A DNA stretch of 64,000 nucleotides from Marinobacter guineae (GTDB lineage Bacteria; Pseudomonadota; Gammaproteobacteria; Pseudomonadales; Oleiphilaceae), in the NCBI RefSeq assembly GCF_002744735.1, contig NZ_KZ319340.1, forward strand, positions 1-64,000, in the 5' to 3' direction. The notes under the pieces are model-generated. The model had not been told where the DNA came from. It worked only from the letters and a program-made list of their open reading frames with translations, and ran no database searches. This document shows, one piece after another, positions 1 through 9,980 of the stretch (its first letter is position 1; every line of letters starts with the position of its first letter). The translations under genes were made by a program, and so were the position numbers.

Positions 1-84
1 CCTCGAAGGAGATGCGCATTCTACAGACCTGCACCGAGGTGTCAACGACGATCCTGAAAAAATCTCAAAATCACCAAAAATCGG

Positions 85-1287
85 TTACGCAGTGATCAAA
101 ACCCGGGCTATTTTCTTCTTTCCCGCCTGTACGACGCAGTCGTCGCCTTCCACGAACATCCGATTGCCCTCGAATTTCTGGCCATCAATGAAAACAGCAC
201 CACGCCCCAGCACATCGCGAGCAGCCGCACCGTTCTTTACCAGCCCCGCCAAACGCAACACCGAAGCCACTGGCATCTCGGACTGACCTTCAAGCGAAAC
301 CTCAACGGTTGGTACATTCTCGGGAATCGCCCCCAGGGAAACCCGGTTCCCAGCTGACTTGTGCGCCGTCTTTGCGGCCTCCTCATCATGGAAACGGGTA
401 ATAATCTCTTCCGCCAGCAACTTTTTAAAATCCTGGGGATTGGCCCCAGCCTGCACTTCCTTCCGGAACGCCTCCACCTCCGCCAGCGGACGGAAGCTCA
501 ACAGCTCAAAGTAACGCCAGAGAAGATCATCCGGCATCGACAATAGCTTGGTGTACATCTCACCCGGAGAATCATTAACACCTACATAGTTACCAAGGGA
601 CTTCGACATTTTCTGAATGCCATCAAGCCCCTCCAAAATCGGCATTGTCAGAATCACCTGGGGAGACTGACCATAATGCTTCTGAAGAATCCGACCCATT
701 AACAAGTTGAACTTCTGATCGGTCCCGCCCAGCTCAACGTCTGCCTCAAGGGCAACCGAATCGTAACCCTGCACCAGGGGATAGAGAAACTCATGGATCG
801 CGATGGCCTGCTCCGCCCGGTAGCGCTTGGTGAAATCGTCGCGCTCAAGCATACGGGCAACGGTATACTGCCCCGCCAGCTTGATCATATCGGCGGCGGT
901 CATCTTGCTCATCCACTCGGAGTTGAAAACCACACGGGTTTTCGACGGATCGAGAATCTTGAACACCTGCTCTTTATAGCTGACCGCATTATCGGCGACC
1001 TGCTGCTCTGTCAGAGGGGGCCGGGTGGAACTCTTTCCGGTCGGATCGCCGATCATCCCGGTAAAGTCACCGATCAGAAAGATCACCTCGTGACCCAAGT
1101 CCTGAAACTGGCGAAGCTTGTTAATAAGGACGGTGTGCCCAAGGTGAAGATCGGGGGCAGTGGGATCGAAGCCGGCCTTGATCCTGAGAGGACGACCTTC
1201 CTTCAGTTTCTCTACCAATTCAACTTCCGGAATGAGCTCGTCTACTCCGCGCTTGATAATCGCCAACGCTTCATCAATGGATACCAT
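85..1287 (-). CDS. tyrS: Tyrosyl-tRNA synthetase
   Basis: Charges tRNA-Tyr with tyrosine in the cytoplasm; class I synthetase of 400 aa. The HIGH-type motif is HLGH (residues 48-51) after DPTAPDL, and the KMSKS loop is intact at 226-230. An S4-like RNA-binding domain occupies roughly the last 65 residues. I chose the ATG at 1287: GGGGA lies about 10 nt upstream, while the in-frame GTG at 1296 sits almost on that GGGGA. It is divergent from the M23 peptidase gene. In Pseudomonas the same gene borders the same peptidase and anmK. The 84 bases beyond its stop show no recognisable feature. Confidence 0.97.
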   Translation of the reverse strand: MVSIDEALAIIKRGVDELIPEVELVEKLKEGRPLRIKAGFDPTAPDLHLGHTVLINKLRQFQDLGHEVIFLIGDFTGMIGDPTGKSSTRPPLTEQQVADNAVSYKEQVFKILDPSKTRVVFNSEWMSKMTAADMIKLAGQYTVARMLERDDFTKRYRAEQAIAIHEFLYPLVQGYDSVALEADVELGGTDQKFNLLMGRILQKHYGQSPQVILTMPILEGLDGIQKMSKSLGNYVGVNDSPGEMYTKLLSMPDDLLWRYFELLSFRPLAEVEAFRKEVQAGANPQDFKKLLAEEIITRFHDEEAAKTAHKSAGNRVSLGAIPENVPTVEVSLEGQSEMPVASVLRLAGLVKNGAAARDVLGRGAVFIDGQKFEGNRMFVEGDDCVVQAGKKKIARVLITA

Positions 1288-1591
1288 GAACAACACGTCC
1301 CCAGTTTTGATCTTGAAAGATTCTATCGGTTACAGACTTCAACAAAAGAACTCTGTGAGTTACGCGCTCTCCTGCTAAAGTAGTTTGACCAGATTTTGAT
1401 CAACACCGAAGCAAAAGGGCGGCGCATTATAACAACGCTGCACACAGAAATCCGGAGGATGGAACACCAACCGTAATGTTCCGCGCTGTTCCACATGCAT
1501 TTTATACGGTAATCTGTTGGAATAAACTTGAATAACAGCTTCAATTAGATAGTACAAGCTACCGGAATACCGATCAAAACGGGTGTGACAC
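1288..1591. promoter_or_regulatory. Divergent tyrS / M23 peptidase intergenic region
   Basis: No gene is visible here. On the minus strand a TAGAAT at 1325-1320 with a TTTTGT 16 nt upstream could be the tyrS promoter, giving a leader of about 26 nt. On the plus strand TTGAAT near 1527 followed by AT-rich sequence could serve the peptidase. Both are weak matches. No riboswitch or T-box was recognised. Confidence 0.3.
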
Positions 1592-3004
1592 GTGCTGAAA
1601 ATGTTTCCAAAAACACACATTACCATTGCTGCAGCGGCGACCGTGATTGTTACCGCCACTGTTCTGATGAGCCCCAGCAGCAATGTCGAAGCCAAGCGGA
1701 TGTCCTATTCACTGGACCTGGAGCAGGGAACCGTCGCAAAGACAAACCCTGAGCCGGAAAGGTCGGAGCAACCCGTTTCGCCCTCAGTGGAAGAACAGCC
1801 GGCTTCTGCCGCAGGCGATGATGCCGGCGAGCAGCCTGTACAGCAAGTCGGCGTTACCGATTCAGCAATTCCGGCCGCGCCGGACAAACCTGAGCTGGAA
1901 TGGCAGACCTTCGCCATCAAGTCTGGCGATACCCTGTCTTCACTATTCAAGAAAGCTGGATTCAATGATGGCATCATGCTCTCGGTGATCCACGGGGACG
2001 GAGAAGCCGGGGAGCTGCAGCGCCTCTACGCTGGAGAAACGATCCGTTTCGCCACAACAGGTGACGGCGCTCTGGCTTCGGTTGAGCTGCAGCGCAACCT
2101 TCTCGAAACTCTTAAAGTCAGCAGGGAAGGCCAAAGCTTTACCGGTGAGATGGAGGTCCGCAAACCTGAAGCGCGGCCCGCGTTCGCTTCCGGAACAATA
2201 GACGGCTCCCTTTATCTTGCCGCCCGCGAAGCGGGGCTCACTGACCAACTCACTATGGAGTTGGCTGGTATTTTCGGCTGGGAAATCGACTTCGTATACG
2301 ACGTCCGCAAAGGCGACCAGTTTGAAGTGGTCTATGAGGAACTCTATCTTGATGGCGAGAAATTTGGTGCTGGTCGCATTCTGTCCGCCCGATTTGTGAA
2401 CCGTGGCGAGGAGAACGTTGCCCTACTCTATACCGATAGTAACGGCGACAGCGACTACTACAACCCCAACGGAAAGAGCATGCGCAAGGCATTCCTGCGT
2501 ACGCCGATTAATGCGCGGGTCTCCTCGCCCTTCAATCTGCAAAGGCGCCACCCTGTCCTGGATGTGGTTCGTCCCCACGAGGGCACCGACTATGGCGCAC
2601 CTCCAGGAACTCCCATCAAGGCGGCCGGTGCAGGTCGTGTGCAGTTTGCGGGATGGAAAGGCGGTTATGGCCGCACTGTTATCCTGAAGCATGGCGACAA
2701 CATCACCACGCTTTACGCCCATATGAGCCGCCTTGGGAAGGGCATGAAAAATGGCACCCGGGTAAAGCAGGGCGAAACCATTGGTTATGTCGGCTCCTCC
2801 GGCATGGTAACCGGGCCACATCTGCACTACGAATTCCGGCTGAACGGCGCTCCGCGTAACTCACGCACCGTTAAATTGCCAGATGCCAAACCTATTTCGT
2901 CTTCAGAGATGGCGCGTTTCAAGCAGGTCACCGAACAGCGAATCGCACAATTTGGCGTGTTCCGCGAGAGCTATCAGCAACTCGCACTGGCTTCAGACGA
3001 CTGA
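1592..3004 (+). CDS. M23 family murein DD-metallopeptidase with OapA/LysM-like domain
   Basis: Predicted periplasmic peptidoglycan endopeptidase (MepM/YebA type) that cuts stem-peptide cross-links. An N-terminal hydrophobic segment (about residues 9-26) acts as signal or anchor, followed by an acidic, Pro/Ala-rich linker (45-100). A LysM/OapA-like segment with SGDTL lies at about 106-125. The C-terminal LytM domain has the zinc-site residues H329 and D333 in HEGTDYG, H377, and HLH at 410-412, so it looks catalytically competent. Start is GTG at 1592, with ATG 1601 an alternative; neither has a strong Shine-Dalgarno. anmK starts 5 nt after the stop, suggesting cotranscription of wall cleavage and muropeptide recycling. 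Confidence 0.92.
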   Translation: MLKMFPKTHITIAAAATVIVTATVLMSPSSNVEAKRMSYSLDLEQGTVAKTNPEPERSEQPVSPSVEEQPASAAGDDAGEQPVQQVGVTDSAIPAAPDKPELEWQTFAIKSGDTLSSLFKKAGFNDGIMLSVIHGDGEAGELQRLYAGETIRFATTGDGALASVELQRNLLETLKVSREGQSFTGEMEVRKPEARPAFASGTIDGSLYLAAREAGLTDQLTMELAGIFGWEIDFVYDVRKGDQFEVVYEELYLDGEKFGAGRILSARFVNRGEENVALLYTDSNGDSDYYNPNGKSMRKAFLRTPINARVSSPFNLQRRHPVLDVVRPHEGTDYGAPPGTPIKAAGAGRVQFAGWKGGYGRTVILKHGDNITTLYAHMSRLGKGMKNGTRVKQGETIGYVGSSGMVTGPHLHYEFRLNGAPRNSRTVKLPDAKPISSSEMARFKQVTEQRIAQFGVFRESYQQLALASDD

Positions 3005-3009
3005 GCGCC

Positions 3010-4107
3010 ATGGATACCTGGATCGGATTGATGTCCGGCACCAGCATGGATGGCATTGATGCCGTGCTGGTGTCTTTTCAGGGACAATCCGCAAGAATCC
3101 ACGCATCTCACACAATACCCTACCCCGATGAGATCCGGCACAGACTCCTGGCCGCCTGCCAGAACCAGGCAACCCTGGATGAAATCGGCGAACTGGACAC
3201 TCTGACAGGGACGTTATTCGCGCAGGCTGCGACAGAAGTGATACAACACTCCGGGCTCCCACCATCGGCTATTCGTGCCATCGGAAGTCACGGCCAGACG
3301 CTTCGCCACCAACCCTCCGGGGCATCGCCCTTTACCATCCAAATTGGCAATCCGTCAGTTATTTCTGAAGCTACAGGCATTACCACCGTCGCCGACTTCC
3401 GCAGAAGGGACATGGCTGCCGGAGGCCAGGGCGCGCCATTGGTCCCAGCATTTCACAAAGCCTTTTTCAGTTCAGATACAGAGGATCGCTGCATCCTCAA
3501 TCTCGGGGGCATCGCGAACATAACCTGGATTCCGGCCAACGAAAGTAGTCCGGTAACCGGTTTTGACACCGGACCAGCCAATGCCTTGATGGATGCCTGG
3601 TGCCTGGATCAGACCGGGCTTCCTTTCGACAGCGATGGCCACTGGGCCAGTGAAGGCACGGTGAATCAGGAGCTGCTAAGCGATATGCTATCGGATGCCT
3701 ATTTTTCGAGGATGCCCCCGAAAAGTACCGGCAAGGAGAGATTCAATCTGGACTGGGTAAAAACGCAGGTGAGTCGCCATCCAGACATCCCTGCCGAGGA
3801 TATTCAACGAACACTGCTGCAGCTGACTGTGGCAAGCGTGGTAAATCAGTTACCCGAAACCCGGGGACTCCGGATCTATACCTGCGGTGGCGGCGCGCGA
3901 AATCCGTTGTTGATGGCAGAGCTTGAGAAGGCATTGCCAGACGCTCAACTCACGCTGACCTCGGACCTGGGGCTTGACCCGCAAATGGTGGAGCCAGTGG
4001 CATTTGCCTGGCTGGCAAAGCAGGCCCTCGAAGGATTGCCAGGTAACTTACCTGAGGTGACCGGAGCTTCCGGCCCACGAATTCTGGGGGCCATCTATCC
4101 GGCCTGA
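3010..4107 (+). CDS. anmK: Anhydro-N-acetylmuramic acid kinase
   Basis: Phosphorylates and opens 1,6-anhydro-MurNAc released by lytic transglycosylases, feeding MurNAc-6-P into the recycling pathway. It is 365 aa, the usual AnmK length. The N-terminal nucleotide motif GTSMDGID is at residues 9-16; GSHGQT, the FDTGPANAL segment and the late CGGGARN element are all present. It follows the M23 peptidase by 5 nt, consistent with a two-gene wall-turnover operon. The 3' end faces erpA convergently, with no clear terminator in the 17 nt between them. Confidence 0.96.
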   Translation: MDTWIGLMSGTSMDGIDAVLVSFQGQSARIHASHTIPYPDEIRHRLLAACQNQATLDEIGELDTLTGTLFAQAATEVIQHSGLPPSAIRAIGSHGQTLRHQPSGASPFTIQIGNPSVISEATGITTVADFRRRDMAAGGQGAPLVPAFHKAFFSSDTEDRCILNLGGIANITWIPANESSPVTGFDTGPANALMDAWCLDQTGLPFDSDGHWASEGTVNQELLSDMLSDAYFSRMPPKSTGKERFNLDWVKTQVSRHPDIPAEDIQRTLLQLTVASVVNQLPETRGLRIYTCGGGARNPLLMAELEKALPDAQLTLTSDLGLDPQMVEPVAFAWLAKQALEGLPGNLPEVTGASGPRILGAIYPA

Positions 4108-4124
4108 AGCTTTGCTGATTGAAT

Positions 4125-4478
4125 TCAGATGGAGAAGGAACTGCCACAACCGCAGGTTGAGCTGGCATTCGGGTTCTGGACAACAAACTGGGAGCCCTGA
4201 AGACCTTCCTGATAATCGATAGTGGCGCCGACAAGATACTGGTAGCTCATCGGATCAACCAACAGATAAACCCCGTCACGCTCGATAACGGTGTCTTCTT
4301 CATCCTGACTTTCATCGAACGAGAAACCATACTGAAACCCGGAACAGCCCCCCCCCGTCACGAAGACGCGGAGTTTGAGTTCGGAGTTACCCTCTTCCTC
4401 GATTAACTCACGCACCTTGGCAACCGCACTGTCACTGAAGAACAGCGGTATGGCCATTTGTTGCTGGACTGCACTCAA
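4125..4478 (-). CDS. erpA: Iron-sulfur cluster insertion protein ErpA
   Basis: A-type carrier that delivers Fe-S clusters to apoproteins, including isoprenoid-pathway enzymes. It is 117 aa with the three expected cluster cysteines: C45 in [11 protein letters not shown], and C109 and C111 in the C-terminal CGCGSSFSI. The start is TTG at 4478, supported by GGAGG 5 nt upstream; the later ATG (residue 8) lacks such a site. It follows the bactofilin gene on the same strand by about 60 nt. Confidence 0.96.
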   Translation of the reverse strand: MSAVQQQMAIPLFFSDSAVAKVRELIEEEGNSELKLRVFVTGGGCSGFQYGFSFDESQDEEDTVIERDGVYLLVDPMSYQYLVGATIDYQEGLQGSQFVVQNPNASSTCGCGSSFSI

Positions 4479-4541
4479 GTTCGCCTCCGGATTATCGCTA
4501 ACAACTCAGGCGATTATGGTATTCCTGACTAAAACAATCAA

Positions 4542-5030
4542 CTATTGGGACTTTCCACCATCCTCCGGCACCTCATCAGGCCCCGCCGGCTTGTCAGAAC
4601 CGCGAGCCTGTTCCTGCTTTTGCCGGGTGGAGAGGCCATCCTGTGCAAGCAACCCGACTGGTTCCCGCTGATGGACCAGGTTGCCGTTAACCGACGCCCC
4701 CATCGCCATTTCGATTAGGTTGTAGAAAACACTCCCGTTGATGGCGGCTTTTTCCGCCAGTTCAAGATGGGCCGAGGCGTAGACATCACCATTCACCGTA
4801 CCATTGATGATCACGTGAGGAGCGTTGATGTCGCCTGTGACCTCTCCGACCTCCGAAACCCTGAGCACGGCATCCGTCCCTTCATCAGCAACCACTTTAC
4901 CGCGAATACGGCCGTCCACATGCAGCCCACCCGAAAAGTGAACATCCCCCTCGATGGTCGTACGGGACGAAACCAGGGTGTCAAAATGGCCGGTTGGCCG
5001 GCGCGGCTTCTGCTTTTTCTTGCCAAGCAT
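4542..5030 (-). CDS. Bactofilin (polymer-forming cytoskeletal protein)
   Basis: 162 aa with a short basic N-terminus, a central right-handed beta-helix-like region (about 18-120) rich in repeating hydrophobic/Gly patterns such as IEGDVHFSGGLHVDGRIRGKV, and a disordered polar tail. Bactofilins self-assemble into filaments without nucleotide and often scaffold wall enzymes or shape. It starts 1 nt after the stop of the coiled-coil membrane protein upstream, so the two are probably translated together; GGAG precedes the ATG. Confidence 0.88.
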   Translation of the reverse strand: MLGKKKQKPRRPTGHFDTLVSSRTTIEGDVHFSGGLHVDGRIRGKVVADEGTDAVLRVSEVGEVTGDINAPHVIINGTVNGDVYASAHLELAEKAAINGSVFYNLIEMAMGASVNGNLVHQREPVGLLAQDGLSTRQKQEQARGSDKPAGPDEVPEDGGKSQ

Positions 5031-5031
5031 G

Positions 5032-5772
5032 TCAGTTCTCCGTCAAATCATCCCAGTTAAAGGTACGCTCGGCCTGCGAGGACTTCCGCCCCTCCGCCTG
5101 GGCTACCACCTGAATCTCGATTGGCTCAAATTGTTCCGGCAACGCCAGGGTACCTTCAACATCCTGGAAATACCGGAAACGGAACTTCACCCCGAGATCC
5201 TCGATATCTTCTGAAAGATCACGCAGGGCAATCACCTCTTTTTCCTCGTCACGCATGCCAATGACGTTCACCGCCACCACGCCGGAGATGTAGCTTTTGT
5301 TATTGCCGACCTGGGTCAGGACCAACTTGAAATCGTAGGTGCCCGGACTGCGGTTGAGTGTCATCGTGAGGCTGTCGACCTGTAACCCTTTGCTGGTTTC
5401 CGAGGGCGCCATGATGTTTTTATAGAAAGTCAGGTCCGATTGCAGTGACACAATCCGGGTTTCAAGATCGACAATGGTTTTCCGGGTCTGATTCAGCGCC
5501 TGCTCATCAATCACTCGCCCGCGCTCAAAATTGATCAATTGCTGCCTGGCTTTCCGGTAGTCCTCCCGAAGAATGTCGACTTCGTTCTCCAGCAGCTGAT
5601 TCGATTCTTCAGCGCTGGAAAACCGGAACCCACCCTGCGCCAGTCCAGTTGCATACCCGGCGATCGCAGCAACCAGAGTGAACACCAGCAGGATTGCTGT
5701 TCTGCGCAGGCGGTAACCCGGGCGATGCCGGATTACCACATACTCCTCGGCCGGCCTTCTCTGCTCGCTCAC
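5032..5772 (-). CDS. Membrane-anchored coiled-coil protein (DUF6776-like)
   Basis: 246 aa of unknown function, probably the family catalogued as DUF6776. One N-terminal membrane segment (about residues 25-46, RTAILLVFTLVAAIAGYATG) is followed by a heptad-like coiled coil (about 55-115) and a C-terminal beta-rich part. Start is GTG at 5772 with AAGGA 6 nt upstream. The 1-nt spacing to the bactofilin gene suggests that it anchors or organises bactofilin at the membrane; this is inference from context only. Confidence 0.75.
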   Translation of the reverse strand: MSEQRRPAEEYVVIRHRPGYRLRRTAILLVFTLVAAIAGYATGLAQGGFRFSSAEESNQLLENEVDILREDYRKARQQLINFERGRVIDEQALNQTRKTIVDLETRIVSLQSDLTFYKNIMAPSETSKGLQVDSLTMTLNRSPGTYDFKLVLTQVGNNKSYISGVVAVNVIGMRDEEKEVIALRDLSEDIEDLGVKFRFRYFQDVEGTLALPEQFEPIEIQVVAQAEGRKSSQAERTFNWDDLTEN

Positions 5773-5788
5773 AGTTTTTCCTTCGGCA

Positions 5789-6826
5789 TTACGGCAGAAG
5801 CGCCGGGGCCTCGAGCCCCATGGTTTCTTTCAGCCCGAACATGATGTTCATGTTCTGAACCGCCTGCCCGGCGGCGCCCTTCACCAGGTTATCGATTACC
5901 GAAGACACAATAACAATGTTGCTCTGTTCCTGCCGGTGCAGCGCCATGCGGCACTGGTTTGCACCCCTCACACTCCGGGTTTCCGGATGACTGCCAAAGG
6001 GCATGACATCGACGAACGGTTCCGACTTGTAACGCTCTTCAAAAAGCGCCTGAAGCCGGTCAAAATCTGCCGGATCTTTCAGCTCGGCATAGAGGGTCGC
6101 CTCGATACCCCGGATCATCGGAATCAGGTGCGGAACAAACGTCACCCCCACGTCACTGCCAGCGGCGCCAGACAGCCCCTGACGAATCTCCGGCAGATGG
6201 CGATGACCGGAAGCGCCATAAGCCTTGAAGCTCTCGCCGACTTCCCCGTGCAACATGCCGATCTTGCCCTGCCGGCCAGCACCGCTGGCTCCGGATTTTG
6301 CATCTGCGATCAGGCGGGTGGGGTCAACCAGGCCCTGCTCAAGCAGCGGCAGGAAGCCCAGCTGAACAGCAGTCGGGTAACAGCCCGGGTTCGCCACCAG
6401 TTGCGCGTCGCCGATTTCATCCCGGACCACCTCTGGCAGTCCGTAGACTGCCTTCGCGGCCCATTCCGGGCTTTCGTGGGGCATGCCGTACCAGCTCGCC
6501 CAGACCTCCAGGTCTTTCAGGCGGAAGTCCGCAGAGAGATCAACCACACGCACACCGGCCACCATCAGTTCCGGCACCATCCTCATCGCGACGCCGTGGG
6601 GCGTGGCAAAGAAAACCAGATCGCATGCTGCCAATACGCTTACATCCGGCTCAGAAAACTCGAGGTCATAGTGCCCACGCAAATTCGGATACATATCCGC
6701 CACAGGCATGCCGGCTTCCGAGCGGGATGTAATGCAACTGACCGATACTTCAGGGTGAACCGCGAGGATTCTCAACAGTTCCACACCGGTGTACCCGGTG
6801 CCACCAACGATGCCTACTTTAATCAC
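5789..6826 (-). CDS. argC: N-acetyl-gamma-glutamyl-phosphate reductase
   Basis: Third step of arginine synthesis: NADPH reduction of N-acetyl-glutamyl-phosphate to the semialdehyde. It is 345 aa with the N-terminal Rossmann motif [14 protein letters not shown] and the catalytic cysteine in [14 protein letters not shown]. The ending [17 protein letters not shown] is characteristic of the family. It lies 16 nt upstream of the DUF6776-like gene on the same strand. Confidence 0.97.
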   Translation of the reverse strand: MIKVGIVGGTGYTGVELLRILAVHPEVSVSCITSRSEAGMPVADMYPNLRGHYDLEFSEPDVSVLAACDLVFFATPHGVAMRMVPELMVAGVRVVDLSADFRLKDLEVWASWYGMPHESPEWAAKAVYGLPEVVRDEIGDAQLVANPGCYPTAVQLGFLPLLEQGLVDPTRLIADAKSGASGAGRQGKIGMLHGEVGESFKAYGASGHRHLPEIRQGLSGAAGSDVGVTFVPHLIPMIRGIEATLYAELKDPADFDRLQALFEERYKSEPFVDVMPFGSHPETRSVRGANQCRMALHRQEQSNIVIVSSVIDNLVKGAAGQAVQNMNIMFGLKETMGLEAPALLP

Positions 6827-6978
6827 CTTTCTCTCCAGCGACGTCGTATCAGGTTTTGAGGTTTGATGCGTAGTCTACCATGATAAACCAATGACTTATT
6901 GCAGCCTTCAGGGCGACCGTTACAATGTTGTCAGAAATCTTCTGGCGGTCCACACAATTTCACCGGAACCCCGGCTCC

Positions 6979-8754
6979 ATGCAGAAAATCTGGCACCAGA
7001 TTACCGAACACCTGATTCCTGTTTTCCGGCGCAGACTGTCCGGTGTCGACGCATTGCCGCAACTGGCTGTGCTTGGCCTGTTATCAGGCCTGATCACTGG
7101 CGGGGTTATCCTGGTATTCCGCCTGGCCATCGAATGGCCCCTTGAGCATTTTCTTCCGGGCGAAGGATCTGAATCGTTCGAGGAACTGGATCTGCTGACC
7201 CGCGGCCTGCTTCCTCTTGCCGGCGCTCTCTGCCTGGGATTGATGCTCCACCGGCTGGCCACTCATGATCGTAAGGTAGGCGTTGTCCATGTCATGGAGC
7301 GCCTGAATTATCACCAGGGCTACATTTCCATTCGCAGTGCCGCCGTGCAGTTCATCTCCGGCGTGGCTACGGTTATCAGTGGCCAGTCCGCCGGCCGGGA
7401 GGGACCGGCCGTGCATCTGGGGGCCGCGTTCTCCAGCCTGATGGGGCAGTGGATGCGCCTGCCAAATAACAGCATCCGGACCCTGGTGGCCTGCGGGTGC
7501 GCCGGGGCGATTTCCGCCTCGTTCAATACCCCGATTTCCGGTGTCATCTTCGCCATGGAAGTGGTGATGATGGAATACACCATCGCTGGCTTTACCCCCA
7601 TCATCCTGGCGGCAGTCAGTGCCGCGGTCGTCACCCAGGCGGTGTATGGCGCAGAGCCAGCGTTCAGCGTGCCTGCCCTGACCATGAACTCGCTACTGGA
7701 GATTCCCTGGATTCTGGCGATTGCAGTCATTATCGGCATTGCCGCTGCAATGTTTATTCAGCTGGTGGACAGCATGGGCAAGCATCAACACCGGCCAGTC
7801 CTTTTACGCATCACCATCGCGGGCTTCCTGATGGTACCCTTCGCCATCCTGGTTCCAGAAACCATGGGCATCGGTTACGACACCGTCAACGAAACCATCA
7901 ATGGCGAGCTGGGGTTCTGGCTGTTATTGGGCGCCGGTGTTGCCAAACTGGTCATCACTTCACTGTCGATCGGGCTGGGCATGCCCAGCGGCGTTATTGG
8001 CCCCACACTGTTCATGGGCGCTACCCTCGGGGGCGCCATGGGCCTGATCGGCGCCCAGATTCTTCCCGAACATGCCTCTTCGGTGGGCTTCTACGCCATG
8101 CTGGGCATGGGGGCCATGATGGGCGCAGTCCTCCAGGCGCCACTGGCTGCCCTGATGGCCCTGATGGAGCTAACCCGCAACCCCAACATCATCCTCCCGG
8201 GCATGCTGATCATCACCACCTCAAGCCTTGTAACCAGCGAAGCTTTCGGCAAGAAATCACTGTTCCTCACCATTCTCAAGAATCAGGGCCTGAGCTACCA
8301 GAATTCACCCGTTATCCAGGCCCTGCGCCGGGTATCGGTGGGCGCCATTATGGACCGCAGCATTCTTCGCACCGAACGGCATCTGACGGTCGAGGAGGCC
8401 AGAAAGGTCCTGAAATCCGAACCCAAGTGGCTGATTGTCGAGGGCAGTACCGGGCCCACTGCCCTGTTACCGGCGGTGGATCTTGCCCGTTATATGGAGG
8501 ACACCGAGAAACTGGTTGCCGAGGAAGAAATCGAACCGCCGGAATCCATCGATCTGATGGACATTCCCGCCAACCGCCGTGACGTCGCACCGGTACAGTA
8601 CCAGGCCACCCTCGAGGAGGCGCTGGAGGAATTCGATACAACCAATGCCGAGGCCCTGTACGTACAACGGCACGTAGCGCCCATGATCCAGCGGGTTTAC
8701 GGTGTAGTGCTCAAGGCCGATATCGAAAGTTATTACCAATACCGACGGAGCTGA
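6979..8754 (+). CDS. ClC-type chloride channel / transporter
   Basis: Polytopic inner-membrane anion channel or H+/Cl- antiporter of 591 aa. The selectivity-filter element GREGPAVHLGAAF is clear, as is the GMPSGVIGPTLFMGA filter region, with helices spread over about residues 25-430. The C-terminal 140 residues form a soluble region resembling a CBS pair. I chose the ATG at 6979 (MQKIWHQ); an ATG at 6925 would add 18 non-hydrophobic residues with no obvious ribosome site. Its stop is 3 nt before the hemJ start. Confidence 0.92.
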   Translation: MQKIWHQITEHLIPVFRRRLSGVDALPQLAVLGLLSGLITGGVILVFRLAIEWPLEHFLPGEGSESFEELDLLTRGLLPLAGALCLGLMLHRLATHDRKVGVVHVMERLNYHQGYISIRSAAVQFISGVATVISGQSAGREGPAVHLGAAFSSLMGQWMRLPNNSIRTLVACGCAGAISASFNTPISGVIFAMEVVMMEYTIAGFTPIILAAVSAAVVTQAVYGAEPAFSVPALTMNSLLEIPWILAIAVIIGIAAAMFIQLVDSMGKHQHRPVLLRITIAGFLMVPFAILVPETMGIGYDTVNETINGELGFWLLLGAGVAKLVITSLSIGLGMPSGVIGPTLFMGATLGGAMGLIGAQILPEHASSVGFYAMLGMGAMMGAVLQAPLAALMALMELTRNPNIILPGMLIITTSSLVTSEAFGKKSLFLTILKNQGLSYQNSPVIQALRRVSVGAIMDRSILRTERHLTVEEARKVLKSEPKWLIVEGSTGPTALLPAVDLARYMEDTEKLVAEEEIEPPESIDLMDIPANRRDVAPVQYQATLEEALEEFDTTNAEALYVQRHVAPMIQRVYGVVLKADIESYYQYRRS

Positions 8755-8757
8755 CGA

Positions 8758-9180
8758 ATGCTGTGGGTCAAAGCCTTCCATATTATTTCACTGGTGTGCT
8801 GGTTTGCCGGCATTTTCTATCTGCCCCGCCTGTTCGTCTACCACGCTGCCTGCGAGGATGAACCGGGGCGGGAGCGCTTCAAGATCATGGAGCGAAAACT
8901 CTACCGGGGCATCACCACGCCTTCGATGATTGCCACCGTTGTCTTCGGAGTGTGGCTGATCAGCTACAATGTTTCGGGCTATTTCAGCCAGGGCTGGCTG
9001 CATGCCAAGCTGCTGCTGGTGGCTGTGCTGATCATTTATCATTTCTTCTGCGGACATCTTGTCAAAGTCTTCCGGGATGACCAGAACACTCGAAGCCACG
9101 TATTCTACCGTTGGTTCAACGAACTGCCGGTCTTTATTCTGTTGGCCGTTGTTATCCTGGCTGTCGTCAAACCCTTCTAA
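8758..9180 (+). CDS. hemJ: Protoporphyrinogen oxidase HemJ
   Basis: 140 aa membrane protein with about four helices. The N-terminal pattern LWVKAFHIISLVCWFAGIFY and LPRLFVYHA is the HemJ/YPO-type signature with conserved histidines. HemJ oxidises protoporphyrinogen IX in organisms lacking HemG/HemY. The window also holds hemL about 1.5 kb downstream, which fits a tetrapyrrole role. It is 3 nt after the ClC gene. Confidence 0.9.
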   Translation: MLWVKAFHIISLVCWFAGIFYLPRLFVYHAACEDEPGRERFKIMERKLYRGITTPSMIATVVFGVWLISYNVSGYFSQGWLHAKLLLVAVLIIYHFFCGHLVKVFRDDQNTRSHVFYRWFNELPVFILLAVVILAVVKPF

Positions 9181-9191
9181 GGAGGTGGGTC

Positions 9192-9980
9192 ATCAAACGC
9201 TATAACCGTCCCCAGGTACTGATACTATCCGGTCTGGACCCCTCTGGCGGCGCAGGCATCCAGGCTGATATCCAGGCGATCACCTCGCTGGGCTGCCATC
9301 CCCTGCCGGTGGTCACCTGTCTCACCGTACAGGACACCCGGAACGTATACGGTGCTGAAGCGGTGTCCGCTGACCTGATTCGCCAGCAGCTGCAATGCAT
9401 CGCAGAGGATGCCCCGATTCACGCGGTGAAAACCGGTGCGCTGGGAAATGCTGCGGTGGTGGACGTACTGGTGGAGTTCATGGGCGAACGCTCGGGCCTG
9501 CCGCTGATTACCGATCCGGTGATCAAAGCCGCCGGCGGTGGCGATCTGGCAGACGACGAACTGATCGCCGCCATGAAGGACCGTCTGTTCCCCCTGACCG
9601 AGATGATTACTCCGAACGGAGTTGAACTCGCTCTGCTGGGAGGTAGTAACAATCCCGACGAGGCAGCCGAACACCTGCTACAAGGCGGATGTGAGTCGGT
9701 TCTTGCAACCGGGGGCCATGGCACCGGCATACGCATCACCAACACATTATACAATCATGGCCCGGAGCCCATGCGCTGGGAGATTGAGCGTATTGGCGGT
9801 GAGTACCACGGCACCGGCTGTACGTTGGCCGCAGCTATCGCTGCAGGCCGGGCCTCAGGCCTGTCGCCTCGCGCCGCCATCTCCCAGGCCCAGAACTACG
9901 TGAACCACGCCATACTGCACGCGCTTGAGGTTGGCAAAGGCCAGCCGGTACCGGACCGGGGCATTCTGTGGGAGCGATGA
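9192..9980 (+). CDS. thiD: Hydroxymethylpyrimidine/phosphomethylpyrimidine kinase, apparent ATC start
   Basis: Phosphorylates HMP and HMP-P to HMP-PP for thiamine synthesis. The N-terminal VLILSGLDPSGGAGIQADIQ and the C-terminal GGEYHGTGCTLAAAIAAG motifs are diagnostic. The start is odd. A perfect AAGGAGG lies at 9179-9185 and the family N-terminus begins right after it, but the codon 6 nt downstream is ATC (9192), and no ATG, GTG or TTG is in frame nearby. The only in-frame ATG (9111) lies 70 nt inside hemJ and would add 27 atypical residues. A non-AUG start or a lost ATG is my reading. The 3' end overlaps thiE by ATGA. Confidence 0.9.
   Translation: MKRYNRPQVLILSGLDPSGGAGIQADIQAITSLGCHPLPVVTCLTVQDTRNVYGAEAVSADLIRQQLQCIAEDAPIHAVKTGALGNAAVVDVLVEFMGERSGLPLITDPVIKAAGGGDLADDELIAAMKDRLFPLTEMITPNGVELALLGGSNNPDEAAEHLLQGGCESVLATGGHGTGIRITNTLYNHGPEPMRWEIERIGGEYHGTGCTLAAAIAAGRASGLSPRAAISQAQNYVNHAILHALEVGKGQPVPDRGILWER

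Noticed and set aside
85-1296. Plus-strand ORF of 196 codons at 793-1383 opposite tyrS
   Set aside because: It is the shadow of the tyrS coding sequence; composition and lack of recognisable motifs argue against a real gene.
7497-8582. 361-codon ORF inside the ClC gene
   Set aside because: Low-complexity His/Arg/Gly-rich translation typical of a GC-rich alternate frame; the ClC frame has clear motifs.
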